The notes: generated from the letters alone by a model not told the origin. Shown: positions 25,310 through 33,456, counted from the first letter of the stretch. The stretch: 64,000 nt of DNA from Actinoplanes palleronii (GCF_016862315.1 NZ_BOMS01000009.1:186001-250000), one strand, 5' to 3'. Numbers and translations are program-made.

Positions 25310-28066
25310 TCAGCCGGCCGGGGTGAGCGTTGCGTCCAGGTTCGCCGGCAGGTCACTGCGGCGGGTGACGTTCAATTTCCGGTACGTACGGGTCAGGTGC
25401 TGCTCGACCGTGCTCGTGGTGATGTAGAGCTTGTCGGCGATCTCCCGGTTCGTGTAGCCGACCGCGGCCAGCGCGGCCACCCGCCGTTCGGCGTCGCTGA
25501 GCGTCCCGGCGGCGGGGACGGGCACCACGGCCGGGGCCGGCTCGCCGGACTCCCCCGCCTCGTCCGGCGCCAGGGCCCGGCGCAGCGGGGCGGCCTCACA
25601 ACCCTCGGCCAGGGCCCGGGCCCGATGCGTGATCATGCCGGCCCGCCGGGACTCGCCGAGCGCCTGGTACGCCTGGGCCAGGTCGGCCAGGGCGTGTGCC
25701 AGCTCGTACCGGTCGCCGCTGGTCTGCAGCAGATCGGCGGCCTGGCGCAGCAGCATCGGGCGGTGCCGGGCCTGCTCGGTGGCGGCCAGCAGCCGCAGCC
25801 CGATCCCGCGGGCCCGGGGCATCGGCCCGGTGCACCGCGCCAGCTGCTCCTCGACCAGCTTGCGCGCCTGCAGCGGCCGGCCCATCCGCAGGTTCGCCTC
25901 GGCGGCGTCGGACCGCCACGCGACCAGCCCGGGAGCGTCCAGCCCCCACGCGATCATCAGGTCGCCGCAGCGCTGGAAGTCGCGCAGGGCCAGCGCGGGG
26001 TGCTCGGTGGCCAGGCTGTACCGGCCACGGGCCTGCAGGTAGTGCAGGCCGTACCGGGTCTGGAACATCGCCTCCGGCACCGGCTGGTCGAGCTGCTCGC
26101 GGACGTCGTCGAACTCGCCCATCGCGATCGACGCGATGATCAGCAGCGACAGCGGGTGCCCGATCGCCACCCCCCAGCTGGCCGGCGGCATGATCTCCAG
26201 CGCGGTACGGGCGTACCGCGCCGCCCCGGCCAGGTTGCCGGTGCGGACCGCCACCTCGGCGCGGACCACGGCGAGCCGGGCCTGCCGGCTGGGCGCCCGC
26301 CGGGTGTACGCCTCCTCCACGAACAGGTCGCACCAGCCGGCCGCCTTGTCGGCGTGCCCGGCGTAGGTCAGCGCCAGCAGCGCGCTCTCCACGGTGTCCA
26401 GGGACATCTCGTCGAGCCGGGAGCCGCGCAGGATCCGCTCCAGCGAGTCGCCCAGGTCCGGGCCGGGACTGGAACTGATCACCGAGGAGAGCGCCCGGGC
26501 CGCGGCCAGCCGGCGACTGGCCGACACCGTGCCGGCCGTGGCGGTGGTCTTCGGCAGCCGGGCCACGAACGGGGCGTACGTGCAGCGCAGCCACGGCCGG
26601 GTGGCGGCCAGCTCGGCGGCGGTGTCCGGGTCGAGGTCGGCGCCGTTCGCGGCGAGGTGGTCGAGCACGTGCTCGGCGTCGCGGAACTGCCCGTGCCAGA
26701 GCAACGCCTTGGCCAGCACGATCGCGTCGCTGCCGCGCAGCACGCCCTTGTCCAGGGCGCCGGTCAGCTCGGGCAGGTACCCGGCCGACGTGCTCGGGTT
26801 GATCCGCCACTCGGCACGGACCAGGGTCGTCATGATCCGCACGCGGCGCCGGTCGTCGGTGCACGCCTTCCAGGCGAGCTTGAGGTAACGCACCGCGGCC
26901 TCGACGCGCCCCTCGCGCAGCGCCTGGCGGGCGGCGTCCTCGAGCACCGTGACGCCCCAGCTCTCCTGGACGTCACTCGCGCCGACCAGGTGTTCGGCGA
27001 CCACCCGGGTGGAGGCGCCACGGTCGTAGGTGAGCACCGCGGCGCGGCGGTGCAGCTCGGCGCGCTGCTCCTGGCGTACGTCGCCGAGCACCGCCGCGCG
27101 GGCCGCCGGATGCCGGAACGCGCCCATGCCGAGCAGACCGGCCGTGGTCAGCGCCCGGACCGCCTGCGCCACCTGCTGGGTGTCCAGCCCGATCAGGGCG
27201 TCCAGGCTCTCCGGGTCGTCGAGCACCGCGACGCCGCGCGCCACCTCGAGCAGCCGGGCCTCGCCGCGGTGCAGGCAGGCCATCACGGCCGTGGTGTAAC
27301 CGTCGCCGGCGACCGGGCCGTCCGGCGCCGCGCCGGTCTCGGCGAGCGCCTGCCGGTGGTCGGCGGCCAGGCCCTCGACCAGCAGCGCGTTGCCGCCGCT
27401 GAGCCGGTGCCACTGCTCGGCGAACCGGCCGGCGGTCTCCGGGCCGGCCAGTTGCCCGGCGAGCTCACGGACCCCGTCGCCGGTGAGCGGCTCCAGGTGG
27501 ATCCGGTTGCCGGAGGCCGGGCGCAGCAGCTCGTTCTGCCACGCCGGGTCGCCGGCCGCCTGGAACGTGCTGCGGGTGACGACCAGCAGCACCCGGGCCG
27601 GGCGGGCCCGGCGAGCCAGGTAGGACAGGCAGACCAGCGAGGCCCGGTCGGCGTGCTGGACGTCGTCGACCAGCAGCGCGAGCGGGAACCGCCCGGCCAG
27701 CTCCAGCAGGATGGCGCACAGGCCGTGGATGACCTGCGGGTCGAGCTGGCCGCCGGTCGCCAGCACCGCCTTGGTGCCCTCCAGCAGCAGGCTCATCGCC
27801 CGGTCCCGGTCCTCGGTGGGCAGCGGCGCGTCGTGGAACAGCTGGCCGAGCAGGGCGAGCGGCAGGTCCCGTTCGTCCGCCGAGCCGGTCGCCGTGACCG
27901 CCAGCGCGCCGCGCTCGATCGACCGGTCGGCGAGGACGTTCAGCAGCTCGCTCTTGCCGGTCGCGACGGTGCCGGTGACCAGGGCCACCCGCCCCCGGCC
28001 GGCGACCGCGTCGGCCAGGAGTTCGTCGAGGCAGGCCACGGCCTCATCGCGCTCGATAAGTCCCAT
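25310..28066 (-). CDS. LAL-type LuxR-family ATPase regulator
   Basis: This 918-residue regulator begins MGLIERDEAVACLDELL with an AAA/ATPase domain whose P-loop is VTGTVATGKSELL (about 33-45) and Walker B ALLVDDVQHAD. A long helical, TPR-like middle follows, and the C-terminal LuxR helix-turn-helix (about 850-912) has LSDAERRVAALAAVGYTNREIADKL and STVEQHLTRTYRKL. The P-loop has VATGKS where GxxGxGKS is usual, a small deviation. GGAGGT lies 6 bases before the ATG. LAL proteins activate antibiotic clusters. It heads the transcript that also encodes the phosphopantetheinyl transferase, and GATAA-type boxes occur upstream of it. Confidence 0.9.
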   Translation of the reverse strand: MGLIERDEAVACLDELLADAVAGRGRVALVTGTVATGKSELLNVLADRSIERGALAVTATGSADERDLPLALLGQLFHDAPLPTEDRDRAMSLLLEGTKAVLATGGQLDPQVIHGLCAILLELAGRFPLALLVDDVQHADRASLVCLSYLARRARPARVLLVVTRSTFQAAGDPAWQNELLRPASGNRIHLEPLTGDGVRELAGQLAGPETAGRFAEQWHRLSGGNALLVEGLAADHRQALAETGAAPDGPVAGDGYTTAVMACLHRGEARLLEVARGVAVLDDPESLDALIGLDTQQVAQAVRALTTAGLLGMGAFRHPAARAAVLGDVRQEQRAELHRRAAVLTYDRGASTRVVAEHLVGASDVQESWGVTVLEDAARQALREGRVEAAVRYLKLAWKACTDDRRRVRIMTTLVRAEWRINPSTSAGYLPELTGALDKGVLRGSDAIVLAKALLWHGQFRDAEHVLDHLAANGADLDPDTAAELAATRPWLRCTYAPFVARLPKTTATAGTVSASRRLAAARALSSVISSSPGPDLGDSLERILRGSRLDEMSLDTVESALLALTYAGHADKAAGWCDLFVEEAYTRRAPSRQARLAVVRAEVAVRTGNLAGAARYARTALEIMPPASWGVAIGHPLSLLIIASIAMGEFDDVREQLDQPVPEAMFQTRYGLHYLQARGRYSLATEHPALALRDFQRCGDLMIAWGLDAPGLVAWRSDAAEANLRMGRPLQARKLVEEQLARCTGPMPRARGIGLRLLAATEQARHRPMLLRQAADLLQTSGDRYELAHALADLAQAYQALGESRRAGMITHRARALAEGCEAAPLRRALAPDEAGESGEPAPAVVPVPAAGTLSDAERRVAALAAVGYTNREIADKLYITTSTVEQHLTRTYRKLNVTRRSDLPANLDATLTPAG

Positions 28067-28171
28067 GATGGACCTCCGTGTCGGATCCCCCGTCCCCCGG
28101 TGGGAGGTGCCGCTTCCGCCGGGGAGGCGACCGGACATCCCGGCTGCCTGCCTCCACTGTGGGACCGACCG

Positions 28172-28199
28172 CTATCGGGGCGCCTTCGTACCCTTATCG
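28172..28199. promoter_or_regulatory. Two TTATC-type boxes upstream of the LAL regulator gene
   Basis: CTATCGG (28172-28178) and CTTATCG (28193-28199), 21 bases apart (two helical turns), lie about 110-130 bases upstream of the ATG at 28066. They resemble the five boxes at 20814-20901. The region 28067-28216 holds no gene. Confidence 0.45.
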
Positions 28200-28216
28200 T
28201 CGGGCCGAACCGCAGG

Positions 28217-29410
28217 TCAGGGCCGGTCCGCCGTGGTGGGGTAGGCAGGTAGCTCGATGGCGTTGGCGGCCTTGTGCAGCGGGGCCATCATCGCCGCCAT
28301 CATCCGGTCGCGGCCGGGCAGGCGGGACATCACGCTCAGCATCACCATCGAGGTCCGCACCTGGCCGGCGCTGCTCAACACCATCCGCTTGACGTTGGCC
28401 GGGCCGAGCTTCTGGTTGCGCTCGGCGAACGGCCGCATCCTTTTCTCGTACGCCGTGAAGGCCGCGGTGTGGTCCCCGCCGGCCGCGGCCAGCTCCCCGG
28501 CCAGCAGGTACGCCCCGACCAGCGCGAGGCTGGTGCCCTGGCCGGAGGAGGGAGCCGCACAGTAGGCCGCGTCGCCGACCAGCGCCACCGGGCCGGTCGA
28601 CCAGCGGTCCATCCGCACCTGCAGCATCCGGTCGTAGTAGAAGTCGCCGGCGTCGGCCGCCGCCTCCAGCAGCCGTGGCACCTCCCAGCCCTGATCCGCG
28701 TAGGCCTCGCGCAGCGCCTGCCGCGGGTCGCTCTCGTCGATCCCGTCCGGCGCGCTGAACAGGAACATCGCCTTGGCGCTCGGTGCGCCGGCGGTGCTGT
28801 AGACCAGCGTGGTGCGGCCCGGGCTGACGTAGGTCAGCTCCTCACGGTCCAGGCCCAGGTGGTTGGGGACCGAGGCGATGGCGACCCGGTAACCCAGGTC
28901 GGCGACGAAGCCGGCCTCCGGGCCGAAGGCCAGTGCCCGGGTCCGCGAGTGCACCCCGTCGGCGCCGACGATCAGGTCGAACGTGCCGGTGCGGCCGCTG
29001 TCGAAGGTCACCGTGTGGCCGTCGATCGCGGCGATCGCGTCGCCGAACCGGTAGTCCACCTCGTCCTTGGTCAGGTCGAACAGCAGGCGGGTCAGGTCGC
29101 CGCGCAGGATCTCCGCGTCGGCCTCCTCGCGTCCGCCGAAGACGTCGCCGTTCATGCTGGCCACCCGCTTGCCGGTGCGGTCGACGACCGCTCCGGAGCG
29201 CACGTCGGTGCGCCGCTCGCGGATCGACTCCAGCAGCCCGGCCCGGCGCACCACCTCGAGCGCCGCGCCGCGGATGTCCACCTTGTAGCCACCGTCGCGC
29301 AGAGCGGGCGCCCGCTCGACGACCGTGGGCGTGAAGCCGTGGCGGCGCAACCAGTACGCCAAGGTCACGCCGGCGACACCGGCGCCTGAGATGAGGACCG
29401 TCTTCGTCAT
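28217..29410 (-). CDS. FAD-dependent monooxygenase (TetX/PHBH family)
   Basis: This 397-residue class A flavoprotein has the FAD motif ISGAGVAGVTLAYWLRRHG (about 7-25), a DG motif in LIVGADGVHSRTR and the GD motif VALVGDAAYCAAPSSGQGTSLAL. It is close in layout to TetX-like and rifampicin/tetracycline-modifying monooxygenases found in actinomycetes, and it lacks the C-terminal thioredoxin domain seen in the hydroxylase at 3888-5414. The ATG at 29410 (MTKTVLISG) is chosen because upstream in-frame sequence is repeat DNA. A tandem 13-base repeat starts 19 bases upstream and may be an operator, possibly for the TetR protein at 31006. Substrate unknown. Confidence 0.85.
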   Translation of the reverse strand: MTKTVLISGAGVAGVTLAYWLRRHGFTPTVVERAPALRDGGYKVDIRGAALEVVRRAGLLESIRERRTDVRSGAVVDRTGKRVASMNGDVFGGREEADAEILRGDLTRLLFDLTKDEVDYRFGDAIAAIDGHTVTFDSGRTGTFDLIVGADGVHSRTRALAFGPEAGFVADLGYRVAIASVPNHLGLDREELTYVSPGRTTLVYSTAGAPSAKAMFLFSAPDGIDESDPRQALREAYADQGWEVPRLLEAAADAGDFYYDRMLQVRMDRWSTGPVALVGDAAYCAAPSSGQGTSLALVGAYLLAGELAAAGGDHTAAFTAYEKRMRPFAERNQKLGPANVKRMVLSSAGQVRTSMVMLSVMSRLPGRDRMMAAMMAPLHKAANAIELPAYPTTADRP

Positions 29411-29429
29411 GCCTCGACGATACGCACGT

Positions 29430-29455
29430 GTAAGACACTTGTGCAAGACGTTTGT
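29430..29455. promoter_or_regulatory. Adjacent 13-bp direct repeats in front of the monooxygenase gene
   Basis: GTAAGACACTTGT (29430-29442) and GCAAGACGTTTGT (29443-29455) match at 10 of 13 positions. The centre also contains CTTG-TG-CAAG (29439-29448), a short inverted repeat. Being AT-richer than the surroundings and 19 bases from the start codon, it is a likely promoter/operator. Confidence 0.5.
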
Positions 29456-29592
29456 ATCAGCAATGTAGACGCCTGGATCCTGACGCCCTGAACGCTGCGC
29501 CAGAACAGCTGCGACGACCAGCCCCATCCCGAAAGCCCCGACCGCCCGCCCACCGCCGCCTCCCGCCTGAGCCCGATAACGGCCATCACGCC

Positions 29593-29717
29593 CAGCCGGG
29601 CCCACCAAGCCGGCCCCACGGCCCTCAAACCGCACCCACAACGGCCGCCGGAGCCAGCCCGGCCCACCAAGCTGGCCCTCACGGCCCTCAAACAGCACCC
29701 ATAACGGCCGCCGGAGC
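29593..29717. repeat. Tandem repeat of a 62-63 bp unit containing a palindromic element
   Basis: Unit 1 (29593-29654) and unit 2 (29655-29717) are nearly identical and share CCCTCAAAC and ACGGCCGCCGGAGC; a third unit begins at 29718 and diverges. Each unit contains a roughly 52-base element (29609-29659 and 29671-29722) running from GCTGG or GCCGG to CCAGCC. Confidence 0.8.
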
Positions 29718-29740
29718 CAGCCCGGCCGGCGGGGATGTGC

Positions 29741-29793
29741 GGCTGGTTCTGGCGGCCGTTAAGACGGGCTTGACAGGGCCGTGAGAGCCAGCC
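29741..29793. repeat. Inverted copy of the palindromic repeat element
   Basis: Read on the minus strand, this 53-base stretch runs GGCTGGCTCTCACGGCCCTG ... TTAACGGCCGCCAGAACCAGCC, the same order of blocks as the tandem copies at 29609-29722. Its ends are complementary (GGCTGG/CCAGCC), so it can fold into a hairpin. Confidence 0.7.
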
Positions 29794-29988
29794 GGGGGCG
29801 GGAGCCGCGCCGCCGCCCGGGGACGCGGAACATCGCGTGCTCCACGCCGTACCGTGTGCTCGGGCCGCCCCGGAACGGTCCGCGCCGGATCGCCTGCCGG
29901 GACCGGCCGCTCACCTTGTGGGACGGCAGCGACCGGCCGCGGGCCGCGGCGGGCGGTCCGCCGCCGTGACCCCACCCTCGACCAGCCG

Positions 29989-30987
29989 GTGCCCGGGCTG
30001 CCCGGCTCGCGCAGCCGGTTCATCGGCCGGCGCGCCGAGCTGGACCGGGTGATCCGGCTGCTCGGCACGAACAACATCGTGGCCGCCCTCGACCGGTCGC
30101 TCGGGCACGGCGACCCGGGACAGGGGCTGACCATCGCCGCGGCCATGTGGTGGTACTGGTGGGTCACCGGCCGGGTGGCCGAGGGCCGTTCCTGGCTGGG
30201 CCGGGCGCTGGCCGCCGCGCCGGCGACACCGACCCCGCCGCGCGGGCAGGCCCTGCGCGGCGCGGCCTCGCTGGCTCGCAGCTCCGGTGACCTGGCGGCC
30301 GCTCGCGCGCTCGGTGAGCAGAGCCTGGCCGTCTTCCGCGAACTGGGTGACCGGCCCGGCACGATCACCGCGCTCAACAGCCTGTCCATCACCGCACAGG
30401 GGCAGCAGGACTACGACGGCTCCCTGTCGTACGGATATGGCGGTCTGGCCCTGGCCGAGCAGGACGGTGACCGGCGCGGGATCGCCGCGGCGATGAACAA
30501 CACCGCCGGGACGCTGCGCTGCGCCGGGCGGCTGGACGAGGCCGGACCGCTGTTCGAGCGGGCCCTGGCGGTGTTCCGGGAGATCAGCGATCCGCGGGGC
30601 GAGGCGGCCGCGCTGAACAACCTCGGCATCGTGTCCCGCCGCCGCGGCCGGCTCGCCGCCTCCGCCGGGCACATGCGCGCGGCGCTACGCCTCTACACCG
30701 ACCTCGCCATCGTCGAGGGGCAGGTGGACGCGGTCGAGGGGCTGGCCCAGCTGGCCGTTCTCGACGGCGACCCGGCGCGCGGGCTCACCCTGCTGCTGCT
30801 CGCCGCCCGGGAACGCGTCACGCTCGGCTCGTCGCTGTTCACCCCCGACGAGGTGGCCGACCGCGACTCGGCGGAACGCGCGGCCCGCGAGTCGCTGACC
30901 GCCGACGAGATCACCCGGGCCGTCCGCGCGGCCGCCGGGACCACCCTCGACGCGGCGGTTGCACTGTTGTGTGAGATGAATGTCTGA
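29989..30987 (+). pseudogene. TPR remnant of an NB-ARC/TPR regulator, in-frame internal deletion
   Basis: The frame reads FIGRRAELDRVIRLLG, which is the usual beginning of the NB-ARC ATPase of AfsR- or LuxR-like regulators, and passes directly into NIVAALDRSLGHGDP and WWYWWVTGRVAEGRSWLGRALA, which normally begins the TPR region several hundred residues later. The P-loop, Walker B and sensor parts are absent, and no DNA-binding domain precedes it. The junction is near 30065-30080. The TPRs (about 60-250) are intact and the frame stays open to the TGA at 30985-30987. The start is uncertain; the GTG at 29989 is the last sensible one. It may be a decaying gene or a short TPR-only protein. Confidence 0.65.
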
Positions 30988-30992
30988 GACGG

Positions 30993-30998
30993 TAGCCT
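30993..30998 (+). promoter_or_regulatory. -10 element TAGCCT for a probably leaderless TetR gene
   Basis: TAGCCT (TAnnnT pattern) ends 7 bases before the ATG at 31006, the distance at which transcription would begin at the start codon. No Shine-Dalgarno sequence is present. Confidence 0.5.
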
Positions 30999-31005
30999 GA
31001 CCGGT

Positions 31006-31593
31006 ATGGGAAATCGCGAGGCTCTGCTGGAGGGCGCGAAGCGCTGCCTGGCCGAGAAGGGCTACGCCCGCACCACCGCCCGCGACATCGCCACCGCGGC
31101 CGGCACCAGCCTGGCCGCCATCGGCTACCACTACCGCACCACCGAGGCCCTGCTCAACGCCGCGCTGTTCGAGGTGATGCAGGAGTGGGGCGACGAGATG
31201 GCCCGGGCCCTGGCCACCGACGACCTGGCCGACGCCGGCCCGCTGGAGCGTTTCGAGGCCGTCTGGACCCGGATCATCGATTCGTTCCGGACGCACCGGT
31301 CACTGTGGGCGATGCAGCTGGAGGCCCTGACCCAGAGCCAGCACCAGCCCGAGGTCCGCGCCCAGCTGGCCGGCGGCCTGGCCGCCGCCCGGCTGGGCCT
31401 GGCCGAGCTCTTCGACGTCTCCCCGACGCCGGTCTCCCCGGCGCTGACCGCGGCGGTGGGCGCCTTCCATCAGGCCCTGCTGACCGGTGTCCTGACCCAG
31501 TGGCTGATCGACCCCGACCAGGCCCCGTCAGCCGCCGACCTCACCGCCGCCCTCCGCCACCTGGCCACCACGATCGCCCCGGCCCCCGCCTGA
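31006..31593 (+). CDS. TetR-family transcriptional regulator
   Basis: This 195-residue protein has the TetR helix-turn-helix in the first 50 residues (LLEGAKRCLAEKGYARTTARDIATAAGTS and IGYHYRTTEALL). The C-terminal ligand-binding domain has no recognisable subgroup motif. It lies downstream of the TPR remnant on the same strand and probably has its own leaderless promoter. The FAD monooxygenase at 28217-29410, with a repeat-type operator, is the nearest plausible target, as TetR proteins often control drug-modifying monooxygenases; that link is inference. Confidence 0.9.
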   Translation: MGNREALLEGAKRCLAEKGYARTTARDIATAAGTSLAAIGYHYRTTEALLNAALFEVMQEWGDEMARALATDDLADAGPLERFEAVWTRIIDSFRTHRSLWAMQLEALTQSQHQPEVRAQLAGGLAAARLGLAELFDVSPTPVSPALTAAVGAFHQALLTGVLTQWLIDPDQAPSAADLTAALRHLATTIAPAPA

Positions 31594-31600
31594 CCGCGCC

Positions 31601-31939
31601 TCAGGCCGCATTTCGGGTCGGACCGCCGGCAGCGACGGCGGGTGCGATCGCCGCGACCGCGCGCAACAGGTCCGCGACGGAAATGGTCTTCTCGTCGTCG
31701 GTTCCCGCGAGCCCGGCGAGGATCCAGTCGCGCATCAGCCTGGTGGGCTTGATCCCGGCAGCCTTGGCCACCGCCCGGACCCGCTCGTAGTCGGCGACAT
31801 CCAGACGCAGCGAAACCGTCACCTTGGGCTCGCTCTCCAGCGCCGGGGGCAACTCAGCAGTGACCCCGTGATCGAAGACGAGCCGGTTCTCGGCAATTGC
31901 CTCGGCAAGCCCGGCCATCCGCACCTCATGGCTGCTCAT
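31601..31939 (-). CDS. Antitoxin-like CopG/BrnA-type small protein
   Basis: The 112-residue protein contains a ribbon-helix-helix-like segment, VTVSLRLDVADYERVRAVAKAAGIKPTRLMRDWI (about 50-83), where a beta strand is followed by two helices as in CopG- and BrnA-type antitoxins. The ATG at 31939 has GAGGAG 6 bases upstream. It is convergent with the TetR gene. No full toxin gene is adjacent: the only upstream frame on its strand is a 45-residue open frame at 31978-32115. It may be an orphan antitoxin or a DNA-binding protein of unknown role. Confidence 0.6.
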   Translation of the reverse strand: MSSHEVRMAGLAEAIAENRLVFDHGVTAELPPALESEPKVTVSLRLDVADYERVRAVAKAAGIKPTRLMRDWILAGLAGTDDEKTISVADLLRAVAAIAPAVAAGGPTRNAA

Positions 31940-31977
31940 GACGGCTCCTCTCCCACTGATCCAGCTGGCGCTACTCC

Positions 31978-32115
31978 TCAATCATCGACAAGCAGGCGCA
32001 CGACATCCATCCACCGTATTGCGTTCGCAATACGCCTGCCATCAGCCGCCGAGACGTCTGCGCGTGCCGACAACTCAGCGGCATCGACCCGGCTTCGGGT
32101 GCCCCGATTGCCCAT
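31978..32115 (-). CDS. Possible 45-residue protein upstream of the antitoxin-like gene
   Basis: An ATG at 32115 opens a frame of 45 codons that begins MGNRGTRSRVDAAE and ends IRWMDVVRLLVDD. It stops 38 bases before the antitoxin-like ATG on the same strand. The end looks like a folded helix and not random GC-rich sequence, but no family is recognised and the ribosome site is poor (GAGGG about 12 bases upstream). It could be a short gene or the remaining tail of a lost toxin gene. Confidence 0.3.
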   Translation of the reverse strand: MGNRGTRSRVDAAELSARADVSAADGRRIANAIRWMDVVRLLVDD

Positions 32116-32261
32116 GACCCGCGGTTAGTCCCTCGTCTTCGGATGGGCGGTGCGAGCACGCAGTATCAGATTGCGGCCCGCCACCGCCCCCATAGGGGCG
32201 GCACCCGCACGCAATCCCCGATCGCGTGCCACTACCGCCCCGAACCCCGACCGATCGCGGA

Positions 32262-32417
32262 CTCCCACCGCCCCGCCAAAGCCGAACGCGGGCTCCCACC
32301 GCCCCGCCGAACCCGAACGCGCACTCCCACCGCCCTGCCGAACCCGAACGCGCACTCCCACCGCCCCGCCAAACCCGAACGCGCGCTCCCACCGCCCGTT
32401 CACAGCCGACCGCGCAC
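32262..32417. repeat. 31-bp tandem repeat (minisatellite), four good copies plus one degenerate
   Basis: Copies start at 32262, 32293, 32324 and 32355, each exactly 31 bases (CTCCCACCGCCCC followed by a variable GCCGAACCCGAACGCG part). A degenerate fifth copy runs to about 32417. The period is not a multiple of three, so it is not protein-coding. The stop codon of the luciferase-like gene (32400) lies inside the degenerate copy. Confidence 0.85.
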
Positions 32418-33443
32418 CCCCGCCGCCCCTGTGGAGTCGAGCGAGCGCGCCACTCCGCCGACCATCGCGGCCACCGCCGCATCCGACGCCGCCAACGCCT
32501 CCCGGTCGAACGTGCTCCCCGCGGCGACCACCTCCGCCGCCCCGGTCCGCTCGATCAGCTCGGCGAGCCGGCTCTCCACCCCCGCCGGCGTCCCGGTGAT
32601 CGCCGCCGCGGCCACCTGCTCCAGATACTGCTGTTCGCGCGAGGTCCGGCTTCCGGACCGCACCGCGGCCACCGGTTCCAACGGCGGGAAAACCCCTGTG
32701 GTACGACTCCGGGCCATCGCCCACGCCTCCGGCAGCAACAGCTCAGCCGCCTCCGCCGCGGTGTCCGCCACCAGCACGTCCAGGCTGATCGCCACCCGCG
32801 GCACCGGCTGCTGCGCGGACGGCCGGAACGCCCGCCGATACTCCGCCAGCGCCGCCCGCCCCGGCTCCGGATCACCGGCCACCCCGAGCAGCGGCCCGCC
32901 CACGATCACCGGGAGCCCCAGCTCGGCCGCGACCCGCAGCCCGCTCCCGGTGGCCAGCACGTGCAGCGGCACCGCACCCTCCGGACGCGGATGCAGGGTG
33001 ATCTCCGCCGTCCCGTCCAGGAATCCGCGCAGCTCGGCCAGATCCGCGGCGAAGTCCCGATCCACCTGCCGCAGCGCGCGCCGTACCGGTGGGGTGAAAC
33101 CGGGCGACCGCCCGAGCCCGAGGTCGACGCGGCCCGGAGCGAACGCGGACAGCGTCGCGAACTGCTCGGCCACGACGAGCGGCTGGTGATGCGGCAGCAT
33201 CACACCGGCCGACCCGAGCCGGATCGTGCTCGTGGCGCCGGTGATCGCGGCCAGCAGCACGGCCGGCGCGGCCCCGGCGATGCCCGGCACCCCGTGGTGC
33301 TCCGCGACCCAGAACCGCTGGTAGCCGAGCCGCTCGGCGTGCCTGGCGCGCGAGACGGTGCCCCGCAGCGCCACCGTCTCGGCCTCACCGGCCCGGCTCC
33401 GGGACCGGTCGAGCAGAGAGATCTGCACCTCGGCGTTGATCAC
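32400..33443 (-). CDS. LLM-class flavin-dependent oxidoreductase (luciferase-like)
   Basis: This 347-residue TIM-barrel protein belongs to the bacterial luciferase family: QISLLDRS at the N-terminus, RFWVAEHHGVPGIAGAAPAVLLAAI and VMLPHHQPLVVAEQFATLSAFAPGRVDLGLGRSPG are characteristic of the FMN-using YwcH/MsnO8-type subgroup. The GTG start at 33443 lacks a clear ribosome site; a second GTG at 33428 is possible. It would oxidise a small molecule using reduced FMN or F420. The 3' end runs into the 31-base repeat. It is 13 bases downstream of the VOC gene, so the two are probably one transcript. Confidence 0.85.
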   Translation of the reverse strand: MINAEVQISLLDRSRSRAGEAETVALRGTVSRARHAERLGYQRFWVAEHHGVPGIAGAAPAVLLAAITGATSTIRLGSAGVMLPHHQPLVVAEQFATLSAFAPGRVDLGLGRSPGFTPPVRRALRQVDRDFAADLAELRGFLDGTAEITLHPRPEGAVPLHVLATGSGLRVAAELGLPVIVGGPLLGVAGDPEPGRAALAEYRRAFRPSAQQPVPRVAISLDVLVADTAAEAAELLLPEAWAMARSRTTGVFPPLEPVAAVRSGSRTSREQQYLEQVAAAAITGTPAGVESRLAELIERTGAAEVVAAGSTFDREALAASDAAVAAMVGGVARSLDSTGAAGVRGRL

Positions 33444-33456
33444 AAAGGGTGCAGCG

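Larger units (their letters stand above)
29456..29988. other. Gene-free stretch with palindromic repeat elements
   Basis: Between the monooxygenase promoter and the TPR pseudogene I find no credible coding frame. The stretch holds three copies of a palindromic repeat (29609-29793) and GC-rich filler. A weak trace of a regulator N-terminus (residues YRVLGP around 29840) may be left from the decayed regulator but cannot be supported further. Confidence 0.5.

Noticed and set aside
18633..28066. A complete polyketide or peptide synthase cluster in the regulatory island
   Set aside because: Regulators, a phosphopantetheinyl transferase and monooxygenases are present, but no ketosynthase, adenylation or carrier domain occurs anywhere in the window.
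25397..28252. A 951-codon plus-strand frame opposite the LAL regulator
   Set aside because: Same reason: no family motif, and the minus strand has clear P-loop and LuxR helix-turn-helix motifs.
32262..32417. CRISPR array
   Set aside because: Units are contiguous 31-base tandem repeats without spacers and no cas genes are near.
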